Part shown: positions 18,808 to 28,800 of the stretch, in pieces
Position numbering within the stretch: position 1 is the first letter of the stretch
Layout of the letters: the number at the start of each line of letters is the position of its first letter
Assembly: GCF_007858445.1 (NCBI RefSeq)
Contig: NZ_VIGV01000001.1
Coordinates: 806,001-870,000 of the forward strand
Direction of reading: 5' to 3'
From: Tsukamurella sputi
GTDB lineage: Bacteria > Actinomycetota > Actinomycetes > Mycobacteriales > Mycobacteriaceae
DNA: 64,000 nucleotides
The notes under the pieces: model-generated
Told to the model about the DNA's origin: nothing
Databases searched by the model: none
Seen by the model: the letters and a program-made list of their open reading frames with translations, nothing else
Program-made: the position numbers and the translations under genes

Positions 18808-19223
18808 CGGCCGGCCTTCCCGCGCCGCTCGCGGAGATCGTCGACGACTTCGCGGGCGTCGGCGAGCAGGACCGGCTGGAGCTGCTGCTCGAGTTCTCGC
18901 GGGAGCTGCCCGAGCTCCCGGAGCACCTAACGGCCGCGGCGATGGAACCGGTGCCCGAGTGCCAGTCGCCGCTGTTCCTCGACGTCGACGCCACGGACCG
19001 CGCAGCGGTACGGCTGTACTTCAGCGCGCCGCCGGAGGCGCCCACCACGCGCGGCTTCGCGTCGATCCTGGCGCAGGGGCTCGACGGGCAGTCCGCCGCG
19101 GCGATCGCGGCGGTCCCGGACGACTTCCACCACGCCCTCGGCCTCGACACCGTCGTCAGCCCGCTGCGCCTGCGCGGCATGTCGGCGATGCTCGCGCGTA
19201 TCAAGCGTCGCCTCGACGCCTGA
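18804..19223 (+). CDS. SufE-like Fe-S/sulfur acceptor protein
   Basis: Reading from the ATG at 18804, which overlaps the sseA stop (ATGA), gives a 139-residue protein beginning [19 protein letters not shown]. It has the SufE fold hallmarks [20 protein letters not shown], then [10 protein letters not shown] with the conserved sulfur-accepting cysteine, and a C-terminal [17 protein letters not shown] helix. SufE proteins take sulfur from a donor and pass it to partners; beside sseA it probably accepts sulfane sulfur from the rhodanese. The same pair occurs next to accA3 in mycobacteria. Confidence 0.88.
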   Translation: MTAGLPAPLAEIVDDFAGVGEQDRLELLLEFSRELPELPEHLTAAAMEPVPECQSPLFLDVDATDRAAVRLYFSAPPEAPTTRGFASILAQGLDGQSAAAIAAVPDDFHHALGLDTVVSPLRLRGMSAMLARIKRRLDA

Positions 19224-19242
19224 GCCCACCGGAAGCCCCGCC

Positions 19243-20703
19243 ATGCAATTCACCGAGCTGGACGCGTACCCACTGCGCCCGGGTGAACTGCGCAACTGGA
19301 TCCCCACGACGGGCCCGGCCGCGCGCTGGCGCGACGACCCGCGCGCCACGTCGCACGTGCACGAGGCGCACCTGAGGGGCGCGCAGGCGGTGCTGCGGCG
19401 ACGCCACATCGACGGCGGACGCGAGTCCTGGCTGGGCCTCGGCGTCGAGTTCGACGAGCCCCTGTCGATCCCCGGGCTGCGGACCGCGCTCCGGGCCTGG
19501 ATCGACCGGCACGAGGTGCTCCGGACGCACGTCTTCCTCGAGGACGGCCGCCCGCGCCGGCGCAGCGCGCAGACCGACACCGTCGACCTGCGGATCAAGA
19601 CGGTGGGCACGTACCGGTCCACCGGGCCGCTCGCGGAACAGCTGCTGGGCGAGTTCGACCGGTCGACGGCGCCGCTGACATGGCCCGCCTACATGTTCTC
19701 GACGGTCTCGCGCGAGGACTCGTTCACCCTCTTCTTCGCCGCCGATCACTCCCTGCTGGACGGCTACTCACTGATCCTGAGCCCCTACGAGTTGCGGGAG
19801 CTCTACCGGCAGGCGATGCACGACGAGCCGGCGCGCCTGCTGCCCACCGGCAGCTACGTGAACTACTCGGACACCGACCGGCAGTCCGCGGACCGGGCGG
19901 GGGCGAGCCACCCGGCCGCGCAGATGTGGGACGAGTACCTCAGCGAGACGGGCTTCCGCCCCGACCCCTTCCCCATGCCGCTGCTGCCGCTCAGCGCGAA
20001 GACGCTCGCCGACGAGACCCGCGCGGCCCTGAGTCGCGATCCGGACGGCGTGCCCCGCCTGCCGCAGGGGGCGCTGAACTTCCACCTGCTGGACGACGAC
20101 CGCGCGAACAACTTCACCCGTGTGTGCTCGGAGTCCGGCGCCTCGCTGGTGACCGGCGTGCTGGCCTGCATGGCCAAGATCAACACCGATCTGGGGTTCG
20201 GTCCCGTCTTCCGGTGCGCCGTCACCCGGCACACCCGCGACGCGGAGCAGTGGATCGCGGCGCTCGGCTGGTTCGTCGGCATCGCGCCCTTCCGCCTCGA
20301 CACCACGGGCACCCGCACCTTCGGCGAGCTGGCGCAGCGCGCGCAGGCCGCGTGGAAGCACTCCAAGATCGGCAGCACGCTGCCCTACCTGCGCATCGGC
20401 GAGGTCCTCGCCGAGGAGCCCGGGCGCTCGCAGGCGCCGCCGCCGCGGTTCGTCGTCTCCTTCATGGACACGCGTTCCGCGCCGGGTTCGGACATCAACG
20501 ACGCCGGCGGAGCCGGGGCGCTGCGCTCACGCGACTACTCGATCGACGACGTCTACCTGTGGATGCTGCGCACACCGTCCGGCCTGCACGTCGCGGCGCG
20601 GTTCCCGGGCTTCGACACCGCGCGCCGAAGTGTCACGCTGTACCTCGGCGCGCTACGTTCGTTGGTGACCGAAATTGGCGATGCGACGGTTACTCGTGGG
20701 TAA
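19243..20703 (+). CDS. PapA1/PapA3-type acyltransferase
   Basis: A 486-residue condensation-fold acyltransferase of the longer PapA1/2/3 type. The motif FFAADHSLLDGYS holds catalytic His169 and Asp173. The family segments TELDAYPLRPGEL at the start, ALGWFVGIAPFRLD and PPPRFVVSFMDTR are all present. Characterised relatives (PapA1, PapA2, PapA3 of mycobacteria) acylate trehalose in sulfolipid and polyacyltrehalose synthesis; that acceptor is an inference here. No polyketide synthase, FadD or MmpL gene is adjacent. It lies between the SufE-like gene and accA3, an insertion relative to mycobacteria. Confidence 0.8.
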   Translation: MQFTELDAYPLRPGELRNWIPTTGPAARWRDDPRATSHVHEAHLRGAQAVLRRRHIDGGRESWLGLGVEFDEPLSIPGLRTALRAWIDRHEVLRTHVFLEDGRPRRRSAQTDTVDLRIKTVGTYRSTGPLAEQLLGEFDRSTAPLTWPAYMFSTVSREDSFTLFFAADHSLLDGYSLILSPYELRELYRQAMHDEPARLLPTGSYVNYSDTDRQSADRAGASHPAAQMWDEYLSETGFRPDPFPMPLLPLSAKTLADETRAALSRDPDGVPRLPQGALNFHLLDDDRANNFTRVCSESGASLVTGVLACMAKINTDLGFGPVFRCAVTRHTRDAEQWIAALGWFVGIAPFRLDTTGTRTFGELAQRAQAAWKHSKIGSTLPYLRIGEVLAEEPGRSQAPPPRFVVSFMDTRSAPGSDINDAGGAGALRSRDYSIDDVYLWMLRTPSGLHVAARFPGFDTARRSVTLYLGALRSLVTEIGDATVTRG

Positions 20704-20749
20704 CCGAACCCGCGAGGGGACTGTCGGCTGCGCCACAAGTGAGTAGGCA

Positions 20750-20755
20750 TACACT
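20750..20755 (+). promoter_or_regulatory. Candidate -10 of accA3 (TACACT)
   Basis: TACACT lies about 78 bases before the accA3 start, within the 130-base gap after the acyltransferase. The implied leader of roughly 70 bases ends in a GAGGAG ribosome site. No convincing -35 was seen. Confidence 0.35.
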
Positions 20756-20833
20756 CGTCAGGAGTTTGAGCCCCGACGGGACAACGATGGCGGCGCACCT
20801 CACGGCGCGCCGCAATGGAACGAGGAGACTTGA

Positions 20834-22642
20834 GTGGCAGCCCACGCTGACAAGAAGATCGAGAAGGTACTCATCGCCAACCGCGGTGAGATCGCCGTCC
20901 GCGTCATCCGCGCCGCCCGGGACGCCGGCCTGACCAGCGTCGCCGTGTACGCGGAGCCGGACGCCGAAGCCAAGTTCGTGCGCCTCGCCGACGAGGCCTT
21001 CGCCCTGGGCGGGCAGACCTCGGCCGAGTCCTACCTCGTCTTCGACAAGATCCTCGACGCCGCGAAGAAGTCGGGCGCCGACGCGATCCACCCCGGCTAC
21101 GGCTTCCTGTCCGAGAACGCCGACTTCGCGCAGGCCGTCATCGACGCGGGCCTGACCTGGATCGGTCCGTCGCCGGCCTCGATCCGCGACCTGGGTGACA
21201 AGGTGACCGCGCGTCACATCGCCGAGCGTGCGAACGCCCCGATGGCGCCCGGCACCAAGGACCCGGTCAAGGACGCCGACGAGGTCGTCGCCTTCGCCAA
21301 GGAGTACGGCGTGCCCGTCGCGATCAAGGCCGCCTTCGGCGGCGGCGGCCGCGGCATGAAGGTCGCGTACACCGTCGAGGAGATCCCCGAGCTGTTCGAG
21401 TCGGCCACCCGTGAGGCCGTCGCAGCCTTCGGTCGCGGCGAGTGCTTCGTGGAGCGCTACCTCGACAAGGCCCGCCACGTCGAGGCGCAGGTCATCGCCG
21501 ATCAGCACGGCAACGTCGTGGTCGCCGGCACCCGCGACTGCTCGCTGCAGCGCCGCTTCCAGAAGCTCGTCGAGGAGGCGCCCGCGCCCTTCCTCACCGA
21601 CGAGCAGCGCGCCCGCATCCACCAGTCCGCCAAGGACATCTGCCGCGAGGCGGGCTACTACGGCGCCGGCACCGTCGAGTTCCTCGTCGCCGCCGACGGC
21701 CTCGTCAGCTTCCTCGAGGTCAACACCCGCCTCCAGGTCGAGCACCCGGTCACCGAGGAGACCGCGGGCATCGACCTCGTGCGCCAGCAGTTCCGCATCG
21801 CCGAGGGCAAGGAGCTGACGATCACGGAGGATCCGACTCCCCGCGGCCACAGCTTCGAGTTCCGGATCAACGGCGAGGACGCCGGCCGCGGCTTCCTGCC
21901 CGCCCCCGGACCGATCAGCGTCTACCGCGAGCCCACCGGCCCCGGCGTGCGCGTCGACTCCGGCGTGGACGCCGGCGACGTCATCGGCGGCCAGTTCGAC
22001 TCGATGCTGGCCAAGCTCATCGTGACCGGCGCGACCCGCCAGGAGGCGCTGGAGCGCTCGCGGCGCGCGCTGGCCGAGTTCGAGGTCGAGGGCCTCGCGA
22101 CGGTCATCCCGTTCCACCGGCACATCGTCGAGAACCCGGCCTTCGTCGGCGACGAGAACGGCTTCGAGGTCTACACCAAGTGGATCGAGACCGATTGGGA
22201 GAACCCGATCGAGCCCTACACCGGTGGCCAGGCCATCGAGGAGGACGACTCGCTGCCGCGCCAGAACGTGGTCGTCGTCGTCGACGGACGCCGCGTCGAG
22301 GTCTCGCTGCCGGGCGAGCTCTCGCTGGGCGGTGGCGGTGCGGCCGGCGGCGCCGGCGTGATCCGCCGCAAGCCGAAGCCGCGCACCCGCGACCGCGGCG
22401 CCGGTGTCGCCGCCACCGGCGACTCGGTGACCGCGCCCATGCAGGGCACCGTCGTCAAGGTGGCCGTCGAGGACGGCCAGCAGGTCAGCGCGGGCGACCT
22501 CGTCGTGGTGCTCGAGGCCATGAAGATGGAGAACCCGGTCGCCGCGCACAAGGACGGCATCGTGACCGGCCTCGCCGTCGAGCCCGGCACCGCCGTCACC
22601 CAGGGCACCGTCCTGCTCGAGATCAAGTCCGACGAGGCCTGA
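20834..22642 (+). CDS. accA3: Acyl-CoA carboxylase biotinylated alpha subunit (AccA3)
   Basis: A 602-residue fusion of biotin carboxylase and biotin carrier. [18 protein letters not shown] opens the carboxylase domain, the glycine-rich ATP loop is [11 protein letters not shown] (about 160-170), and the catalytic [15 protein letters not shown] follows near 300. After a Gly/Ala linker (about 500-520) the carrier domain holds EAMKMENP, whose lysine is biotinylated by BirA. It works with AccD-type beta subunits, including AccD5/AccE5 encoded 11 kb upstream. The GTG at 20834 follows GAGGAG. Confidence 0.96.
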   Translation: MAAHADKKIEKVLIANRGEIAVRVIRAARDAGLTSVAVYAEPDAEAKFVRLADEAFALGGQTSAESYLVFDKILDAAKKSGADAIHPGYGFLSENADFAQAVIDAGLTWIGPSPASIRDLGDKVTARHIAERANAPMAPGTKDPVKDADEVVAFAKEYGVPVAIKAAFGGGGRGMKVAYTVEEIPELFESATREAVAAFGRGECFVERYLDKARHVEAQVIADQHGNVVVAGTRDCSLQRRFQKLVEEAPAPFLTDEQRARIHQSAKDICREAGYYGAGTVEFLVAADGLVSFLEVNTRLQVEHPVTEETAGIDLVRQQFRIAEGKELTITEDPTPRGHSFEFRINGEDAGRGFLPAPGPISVYREPTGPGVRVDSGVDAGDVIGGQFDSMLAKLIVTGATRQEALERSRRALAEFEVEGLATVIPFHRHIVENPAFVGDENGFEVYTKWIETDWENPIEPYTGGQAIEEDDSLPRQNVVVVVDGRRVEVSLPGELSLGGGGAAGGAGVIRRKPKPRTRDRGAGVAATGDSVTAPMQGTVVKVAVEDGQQVSAGDLVVVLEAMKMENPVAAHKDGIVTGLAVEPGTAVTQGTVLLEIKSDEA

Positions 22643-22645
22643 TTC

Positions 22646-22873
22646 TTGGACCCGATCGGCCTGAACGTCGGGGCGTGGTACCTCACGGAACTGCGCCCCG
22701 ACGCCTGGCTGGCCGACGAGGCCTACGCCTGGGCGGTCCGCGTGAACACGACCGGTGATTCGATCGGCGAGGTCGTGCTGCACCCGTCCGGCGAGGTCAC
22801 CGTCGACGGTCCCGACAGCGAGGGACTGCGCACCGCGCGCGCCGCGGTGGAACGGTTCGGCGCGTCCCTCTAG
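22646..22873 (+). CDS. Small conserved-looking protein of unknown function
   Basis: A 75-residue reading frame starting with TTG 3 bases after the accA3 stop. The protein is LDPIGLNVGAWYLTELRPDAWLADE-like at the start, acidic, without a signal peptide or cysteine, and ends GLRTARAAVERFGASL. Tight coupling to accA3 and normal third-position GC suggest it is real. I do not recognise the family. A role with the carboxylase would be a guess based on position. Confidence 0.55.
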   Translation: MDPIGLNVGAWYLTELRPDAWLADEAYAWAVRVNTTGDSIGEVVLHPSGEVTVDGPDSEGLRTARAAVERFGASL

Positions 22874-22916
22874 CGAAATCCCCGCGATCGCGGCCCCGGC
22901 ACGCCATGATCGACGC

Positions 22917-23321
22917 ATGGCGAAGAAGAAGGCGCCCGAACCCACCCCGCCCTCGATCTCCGAATCGGTGAACGATCTGGTCGATTCGGTGCGCGCGGCC
23001 GCGGGTCGCGCCCTGGACAACACCGGCCGTACGGTGACCAGCGTCGGCAAACTCAGCACCATCCCTCCGGACACGATCGAGCTGATCGCGGAGCTGCCGA
23101 AGGTGATGCTGGCGATGGCCGACATGATCGAGCGCGCCAACAACGTCATCGACCGCGTCGAGCGGCTCACCGCCGTCGCGGATCCGGCGCTCAACACCCT
23201 CGACGCGGTGCTGCCGCCGCTCGTCGACGTGACCAACCGGCTCAGCGACGTCCAGCGCGGTGTCAACAAGCTCCCCGGCGTGAGCCACCTCCGCAAGGCC
23301 ACGGGCCTCGACTCCGACTGA
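22917..23321 (+). CDS. Small helical protein of unknown function
   Basis: A 134-residue soluble protein with a Lys/Pro-rich start (MAKKKAPEPTPPSI) and an almost entirely helical body without cysteines. IERANNVIDRVERLTAVADPALNTLDAVLPPLVDVTNRLSDVQRGVNKLPG has an amphipathic heptad-like pattern, as in apolipoprotein- or phasin-like proteins. CATGAT ends 6 bases before the ATG, a weak leaderless -10. No function can be assigned. Confidence 0.65.
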   Translation: MAKKKAPEPTPPSISESVNDLVDSVRAAAGRALDNTGRTVTSVGKLSTIPPDTIELIAELPKVMLAMADMIERANNVIDRVERLTAVADPALNTLDAVLPPLVDVTNRLSDVQRGVNKLPGVSHLRKATGLDSD

Positions 23322-23325
23322 CCGC

Positions 23326-23904
23326 CTAGTCGCCCAGCACGTGGTGCGCCCGCTCGCCCTGCGGGCCGTAGATGCCCAGGTACTCGACGGGGCGCCCATC
23401 CGCACTCCCGAACCAGTGCGGCAGCCGGGTGTCGAATTCGATCACCTCGCCGGGCTTGATCAGCATCTCCTTCTCGCCCAGGATCAGGCGCAGGGTGCCG
23501 TCGAGGACGTAGACCCAGTGGTAGCCGGGATGCGAGACCGGCGTGGGGGCCGCACCGTCGCCCGGGCGGGGCCGGATGACCTCCTTGAAGGTGCGCAGCC
23601 CGCCGGCGCGGCGGGTGAGCGGCACGATGGTGCGATCGCCCCGGCGGACCGGTTTCAGCCGCACCCGCGGGTCCCCGGTCTCGGGCGCGTCGACGAGCTC
23701 GTCGAGCGGCAGCCCGTAGGTGCGGGCGAGGGGCAGCAGCAGCTCCAGCGTGGGCTTGCGGGTGCCGCCCTCGAGCCGCGACAGGGTGCTCACCGAAATG
23801 CCCGTGGCCTCCGCAACGGCCGTGAGGGTGATGTCGCGCTCCTGCCGGATGGCCCGCAATCGGGGCCCGACGTGTGCGAGCACGGGATCGTCGTCGTCGC
23901 TCAT
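23326..23904 (-). CDS. XRE-family regulator with cupin domain
   Basis: A 192-residue transcription factor. An N-terminal helix-turn-helix (ITLTAVAEATGISVSTLSRLEGGTRKPTLELL, about 20-60) is joined to a C-terminal cupin (about 115-185) with HPGYHWVYVLDGTLRLILGEKEML and FDTRLPHWFG. Such regulators usually sense a small molecule with the cupin pocket and repress a neighbouring enzyme gene. The ATG at 23904 is preferred over 23913 because CACAAT ends 7 bases upstream of it. Its target is not obvious; the genes around are a toxin remnant and an FMN reductase. The 3' end converges on the helical protein gene. Confidence 0.85.
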   Translation of the reverse strand: MSDDDDPVLAHVGPRLRAIRQERDITLTAVAEATGISVSTLSRLEGGTRKPTLELLLPLARTYGLPLDELVDAPETGDPRVRLKPVRRGDRTIVPLTRRAGGLRTFKEVIRPRPGDGAAPTPVSHPGYHWVYVLDGTLRLILGEKEMLIKPGEVIEFDTRLPHWFGSADGRPVEYLGIYGPQGERAHHVLGD

Positions 23905-23920
23905 GACCGCCATTGTGCCG

Positions 23921-24073
23921 CTACGTGAAGGGGTTCAGCGTGCGGACGGGGACGCCCTCGAAGTCGGTGACGTTCCGGGTGACCAGCGTCAGGTCGTGCG
24001 CCAGAGCTGTCGCGGCGATGAGCGCGTCGACGATCGAGAGCGTGCGCCTGAGCAGCCAGTAGCGGACCCCGGT
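23921..24073 (-). pseudogene. VapC-type PIN-domain toxin, C-terminal remnant
   Basis: A minus-strand reading frame of about 50 codons ending at TAG 23921-23923 encodes IVDALIAATALAHDLTLVTR, then NVTDFEGVPVRTLNP. This is the C-terminal third of a PIN-domain toxin, with the second acidic cluster (DALIAA) and the TRNVTDF motif. The frame is closed upstream by TAA near 24076, no start codon precedes the conserved part, and the N-terminal catalytic half and a vapB antitoxin are missing. It is a decayed toxin-antitoxin locus, cut off by the FMN reductase promoter region. Confidence 0.75.
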
Positions 24074-24134
24074 CCGTTACGTTACGGTGGGGTCGACGCC
24101 CGACCGGGCGAACACTCCTCCCGAAAGGATTCGC

Positions 24135-24686
24135 ATGAAGATCGGCATCATCCTGGGCTCCATCCGCGACGGCCGGAAGTCCGAGCAGGTCGGCACGTGG
24201 GTCGCCGAAGCGACGCAGGCGCGCGAGGGCGTCGAGGTCACCGTGCTGGACCTCAAGGAGTTCGACGTTCCGCTGCTGACCTCGGCCACGGTGCCCGGCG
24301 CCGCGAACCGGCAGTACGACAACGCGGCGGTCACCGCCTGGGGGCAGGCCGTCGACGCCCAGGACGGTTTCATCTTCGTCACTCCCGAGTACAACCACTC
24401 GATCCCCGGCGCTTTCAAGAACGCCTTCGATTCGATCGGCCCCGAGTGGGCCGGGAAGACCGTCGGCTTCGTGGCCTACGGCGCCGACGGCGGCGTCCGC
24501 GCCGTGGAGCACTGGCGCCAGATCACCGCGAACTTCTCGATGGTCGACGCCCGGGCGCAGGTCAGCCTCGGCCTGTTCACCGACTTCGACGGCGAGGGCG
24601 CCTTCACTCCGCTCGAGCGCCGCGCCGGCGAGCTGTCCGGCCTGCTCGACGAGCTGACCGCGGCCACCGCGCGCCACCTGCGCTGA
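24135..24686 (+). CDS. NADPH-dependent FMN reductase-family protein
   Basis: A 183-residue flavodoxin-fold reductase. The phosphate-binding loop GSIRDGRKSEQVGTWV near the N-terminus and PEYNHSIPGAFKNAFD (about 82-97) are the FMN-contact segments of the SsuE/azoreductase-like family, and VAYGADGGVRAVEHWRQI follows. It probably reduces flavin or quinones with NAD(P)H in the cytosol. The ATG at 24135 is preceded by AAAGGA at good spacing. It stands alone. Confidence 0.9.
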   Translation: MKIGIILGSIRDGRKSEQVGTWVAEATQAREGVEVTVLDLKEFDVPLLTSATVPGAANRQYDNAAVTAWGQAVDAQDGFIFVTPEYNHSIPGAFKNAFDSIGPEWAGKTVGFVAYGADGGVRAVEHWRQITANFSMVDARAQVSLGLFTDFDGEGAFTPLERRAGELSGLLDELTAATARHLR

Positions 24687-24706
24687 CGCCGGCGGCGGCT
24701 ACCGGG

Positions 24707-25033
24707 TCACGGCTGCGGCGTGATCCGGTAGCTCCAGTCGAGCGAGGTCGGCTGCACCGCGGTGACTCGGACGTCGACGGCGAACCGGGCGCCGCCGATC
24801 TTCACAGCGGTGCAGCGCTGGGTGGCGCCTACGGTCGCCTCGAGCGCTCCGTTGCAGGTGACCTGCCAGAGGTCCTTGAACTGCGGGCGCTCGCGGAGCA
24901 CGTCATCCACCACGCTCGCCAGCTTCTCGACGGTGACCTCCCGCGGAGCGGCGGAGCTGACGGCGGGAACGGCGCCGGCGATCGCGAGAGCGAGTGCACC
25001 GGCAGCGAGGAAACGGCAACCACGATTGATCAT
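24707..25033 (-). CDS. Secreted DUF4333-type protein
   Basis: A 108-residue exported protein. A Sec signal peptide (about 1-29) has a basic start, the hydrophobic core FLAAGALALAIAGAVPAV and a likely cut after SSAA. The mature part has two cysteines in VTCNGALEATVGATQRCTAV, the pattern of DUF4333 domains found in mycolate bacteria, and these probably form a disulfide. Function is unknown. There is no lipobox, so it should be released or cell-wall associated. Confidence 0.78.
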   Translation of the reverse strand: MINRGCRFLAAGALALAIAGAVPAVSSAAPREVTVEKLASVVDDVLRERPQFKDLWQVTCNGALEATVGATQRCTAVKIGGARFAVDVRVTAVQPTSLDWSYRITPQP

Positions 25034-25115
25034 GCGAGCAATCCCAGCAGATTACTTTGCGAAGCACAGCACTTTGTGATCAGCGACTCACGGCTTCGCG
25101 ATACGCCATCGCCCA

Positions 25116-25733
25116 TCAGGGCCAGGTGATCACACCGCGCTGGAAGGTCTGCGAGAAGGAGCTGCCCGTGCGGATCTCCGGCCCGGTCGGATAGCCGTAC
25201 TTGCCCGATTCGCGCTTGTCCGCACTCCACTTGACCAGGATCTCGCCCCACACCGGCCAGGCGCCGGTGGCGGGCGACCAGTAGATCACGCCGCCCTGGA
25301 AGGCGTTCATCGCGCCGGTCACGGCGTTGAAGGTGCCGCGGGACTGCAACTCGTCGGTGATCGGGTAGCCGAGCGGGCCGTTCTCCCAGCGATTCTCGCC
25401 CCACTTGGCCCGGATGGCGCCACCGATCTGGTGCGCATTGCCGCCGTCGGCGCCGGGATGCCAGTAGAACGAGGCCTGATTCTGGAAGGTCTGGAACTTG
25501 CCACCCCGCCCGGCGTTGCTCTCAGGGATCAGCGGCACACCCCAGGTGGGCGCACCGCCGGTGGCGAAATAGGAGACCTCGATCTGGCCCTTGACAAGGA
25601 AGCGACCCACCTGCTGGTCGGCCTTGGCGACCGCGGTCATGGCGCCACTGATCCCCACCGCGACGGCCGCCGCGGCGACGGCACCCCGGAACCAGGCGCG
25701 ACGGTGATTGTTCGACGAGACGTGCGTGGTCAT
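25116..25733 (-). CDS. Secreted LGFP-repeat protein
   Basis: A 205-residue exported protein. The signal region (1-39) includes an RRAWFRGAVAAAAVAVGI stretch. The mature part consists of about three LGFP-type repeats, for example WGENRWENGPLGYPITDE and KRESGKYGYPTGPE, each with the G-Y-P core and aromatic positions. LGFP repeats occur in mycolyltransferases and cell-wall proteins of mycolate bacteria and are thought to bind the envelope. No mycolyltransferase domain is attached, so it may be a structural or wall-binding protein. AAGGAG precedes the ATG. Confidence 0.85.
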   Translation of the reverse strand: MTTHVSSNNHRRAWFRGAVAAAAVAVGISGAMTAVAKADQQVGRFLVKGQIEVSYFATGGAPTWGVPLIPESNAGRGGKFQTFQNQASFYWHPGADGGNAHQIGGAIRAKWGENRWENGPLGYPITDELQSRGTFNAVTGAMNAFQGGVIYWSPATGAWPVWGEILVKWSADKRESGKYGYPTGPEIRTGSSFSQTFQRGVITWP

Positions 25734-25866
25734 ACCTGCTCCTTAGGATGTGCGCTCCCGATCATCATGAATCACAGTAGTCACACAGGCAACAACAGTC
25801 ACTGGTGTGTCGCCATGGGAGTTCGGGCCACCCGCACATGTCGGTGCTCTACGCCATGATGAAGCC

Positions 25867-28800
25867 ATGCCGGACGCCCTCCGGGCGTTCACGCCCGCCA
25901 CCGCCGAATGGTTCACCGCGTCCTTCGCCGCGCCCACCGCGGCGCAGGCCGGCGCCTGGCGTTCCATCGCGCAGGGGAACAACACCCTCGTCGTCGCCCC
26001 CACCGGCTCCGGCAAGACGCTCTCCGCGTTCCTCTGGGCTCTCGACCGGCTCGCGGACCGTCCCGCACCGTCGGAGTCCGACGGTGCGCGCGGCACCTCC
26101 GTCCTCTACGTCTCGCCGCTCAAGGCGCTGGCGGTCGACGTGGAACGCAACCTGCGCGCGCCGCTCGCCGGAATCGCCCGGGTACGCGAGCGGCGCGGCG
26201 AGCCGGCGCCCGCGGTCACCGTCGGCGTGCGTTCCGGTGACACCCCCGCGCAGCAGCGGCGGCAGCTCGTCCGCACGCCGCCGGACATCCTCATCACCAC
26301 GCCCGAGTCGCTGTTCCTCATGCTCACCTCCCGGGCCCGCGAGACCCTGGCGCACGTGCACACGGTGATCGTGGACGAGGTGCACGCCGTGGCCGGCACC
26401 AAGCGCGGTACGCACCTCGCGCTCTCGCTGGAGCGGCTCGACGAACTGCTCGACGCGCCGGCGCAGCGGATCGGCCTGTCGGCCACCGTCGAACCGGCGC
26501 AGGAGGTCGCGGCGTTCCTGGGCGGGCCCCGCCCTGCGGCTGTCGTGCGCCCGCCCTCGCAGAAGGAGTTCGAGCTCACCGTCACCGTGCCCGTGCCGGA
26601 CATGACGGAGCTGGACGTGATGTCCGACGATCCCGACGAGCCCGTGCAGCAGGGGTCGCTGTGGCCGCACGTCGAATCGTCCATCGTCGGACTCATCGAG
26701 CAGCACCGCTCCACCATCGTCTTCGCGAACTCCCGCAGGCTGGCCGAGCGGCTCACGGCCCGGATCAACGAGCTCGCCGCGGGTGTGCACGCCGGACCGC
26801 CGAACCCCGCGGTCGCGGGCGGTGCGCCGGCCCAACTGTTGGCCAGCGGGCAGACGCACGGCGCGGAGGCGGTCCTGGCGCGGGCCCACCACGGCTCGGT
26901 GAGCAAGGAGCAGCGCGCGATCATCGAGGACGACCTGAAGTCGGGCCGGTTGCGCTGCGTGGTCGCCACGTCCAGCCTGGAGCTCGGGATCGACATGGGC
27001 GCGGTGGATCTGGTGATCCAGGTGGAGGCGCCGCCGTCGGTGGCGGCCGGCCTGCAGCGCGTCGGCCGCGCCGGGCACCAGGTGGGCGAACCCAGCCGCG
27101 GCGTCTTCTTCCCGAAGCACCGCACGGACCTGCTGCACAGCACCGTCACCGTGCAGCGCATGCGCGAGGGCGCGATCGAGAAGCTCGTGGTGCCCCGCAA
27201 TCCGCTGGACGTGCTGGCCCAGCAGACCGTCGCCGCCGCGGCCATGGACCAGCTCGACGTGCACGACTGGCTCGCTCTGGTGCGCCGCGCGCACCCCTAT
27301 GCGGCGCTGCCGGATTCGGCGTACGAGGCGGTGCTCGACCTGATCTCCGGCCGCTACCCCGCGGAGGACTTCGGCGAGCTGCGCCCACGAGTGGTCTGGG
27401 ACCGGGACGCGGGCACGCTCACCGGCCGGCCCGGTGCGGGCCGCCTCGCCGTCACCTCCGGCGGTGCCATTCCCGACCGCGGCCTGTTCGGCGTCTTCAT
27501 GGTGGGCGAGAAGGCCTCCCGCGTGGGCGAACTGGACGAGGAGATGGTCTACGAGTCGCGCGTGGGTGATGTCTTCGCCCTCGGCGCGACCAGCTGGAAG
27601 ATCGAGGAGATCACGCACGACCGGGTCCTGGTCTCCCCCGCCTTCGGGCAGCCCGGCCGCCTGCCCTTCTGGATCGGCGACACCGTGGGCCGCCCGGCGG
27701 AGCTGGGCCGCGCGATCGGGCGATTCACCCGCGAGTTCACCGCGCTCGACGGCCCGGCGCAGCGCGCACGCGCGCAGGCGGTGGGCCTCGGCGAGTGGGC
27801 CACCGACAACCTCGTCGCCCTCCTCGACGAGCAGCAGCGGGCCACCGGTGTACTCCCCACCGACCGCACGCTGGTCGTCGAGCGGTTCCGCGACGAGCTC
27901 GGCGACTGGCGCGTCGCCCTGCACTCGCCGCTCGGCATGAAGGTGCACGCGCCCTGGGCACTCGCGATCGGCGCGCGCCTGAACGCCACCCTCGGCCTGT
28001 CCGGCGCCGTCACCGCCACGGACGACGGGATCCTCGTCCGCCTGCCCGATACCGACGACTCGCCGCCCGGAGCGGAGCTCTTCCGGTTCGAGCCCGACGA
28101 GATCGATGCGCTGGTCACCGAGGCCGTCGGGTCCAGCGCGCTGTTCGCCTCCCGGTTCCGCGAGTGCGCTGCACGCGCCCTGCTCCTGCCCCGTCGCGAC
28201 CCGGGCAAGCGCGCCCCGCTCTGGCAGCAGCGCCAGCGCGCCAGCCAACTGCTCGAGGTGGCACGCGGCTACCCGCAGTTCCCCATCGTTCTCGAGGCCG
28301 TCCGCGAGTGCCTGCAGGACGTCTACGACGTGCCCGAGCTGATCGCCGTGCACCGCGCGCTCGACTCCCGCGCCGTCCGGCTGGCCGAGGTGGAGACTCC
28401 TGCGCCGTCGCCGTTCGCGGCGTCACTCCTGTTCAGCTACGTCGGCGCGTTCATGTACGAGGGCGACGCGCCGCTCGCGGAGCGGCGCGCGGCGGTCCTC
28501 AGTCTGGACCCGGCGGTGCTCTCGCAGCTGCTCGGCCGCGTCGAGCTCACCGAGCTGCTCGACGCCGAGATCCTCGCCGAGATCGCGGCGCAGCTGCAGC
28601 GCACCGCGCCCGGCTACCGCGCGCGCACCGTCGAACAGGTGTCGGACCTCATCCGCGAGCTGGGCCCGCTCACCCGCACCGAGATCGACGAGCGCTCCGA
28701 GGGCGCGCCGGCCGCCGTCGACGAGCTGCTCGCCTCGGGCCGCGTCTTCGAGTACGGCGACGGGTGGATCGCCGCCGTGGAGGACGCGGCGCGGCTGCGC

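Noticed and set aside
22882-22893. CCGCGATCGCGG palindrome as a terminator or operator
   Set aside because: It has no loop and consists of CGATCG-type sequence that is common in high-GC DNA.
20690-23302. Long minus-strand open frame opposite accA3
   Set aside because: accA3 is unmistakable on the plus strand. The antisense translation is repetitive Asp/Val/Gly/Leu sequence with no domain.
25849-28353. 834-codon minus-strand open frame opposite lhr
   Set aside because: It lies wholly within the helicase gene, whose motifs are intact, and has no recognisable domain or ribosome site.
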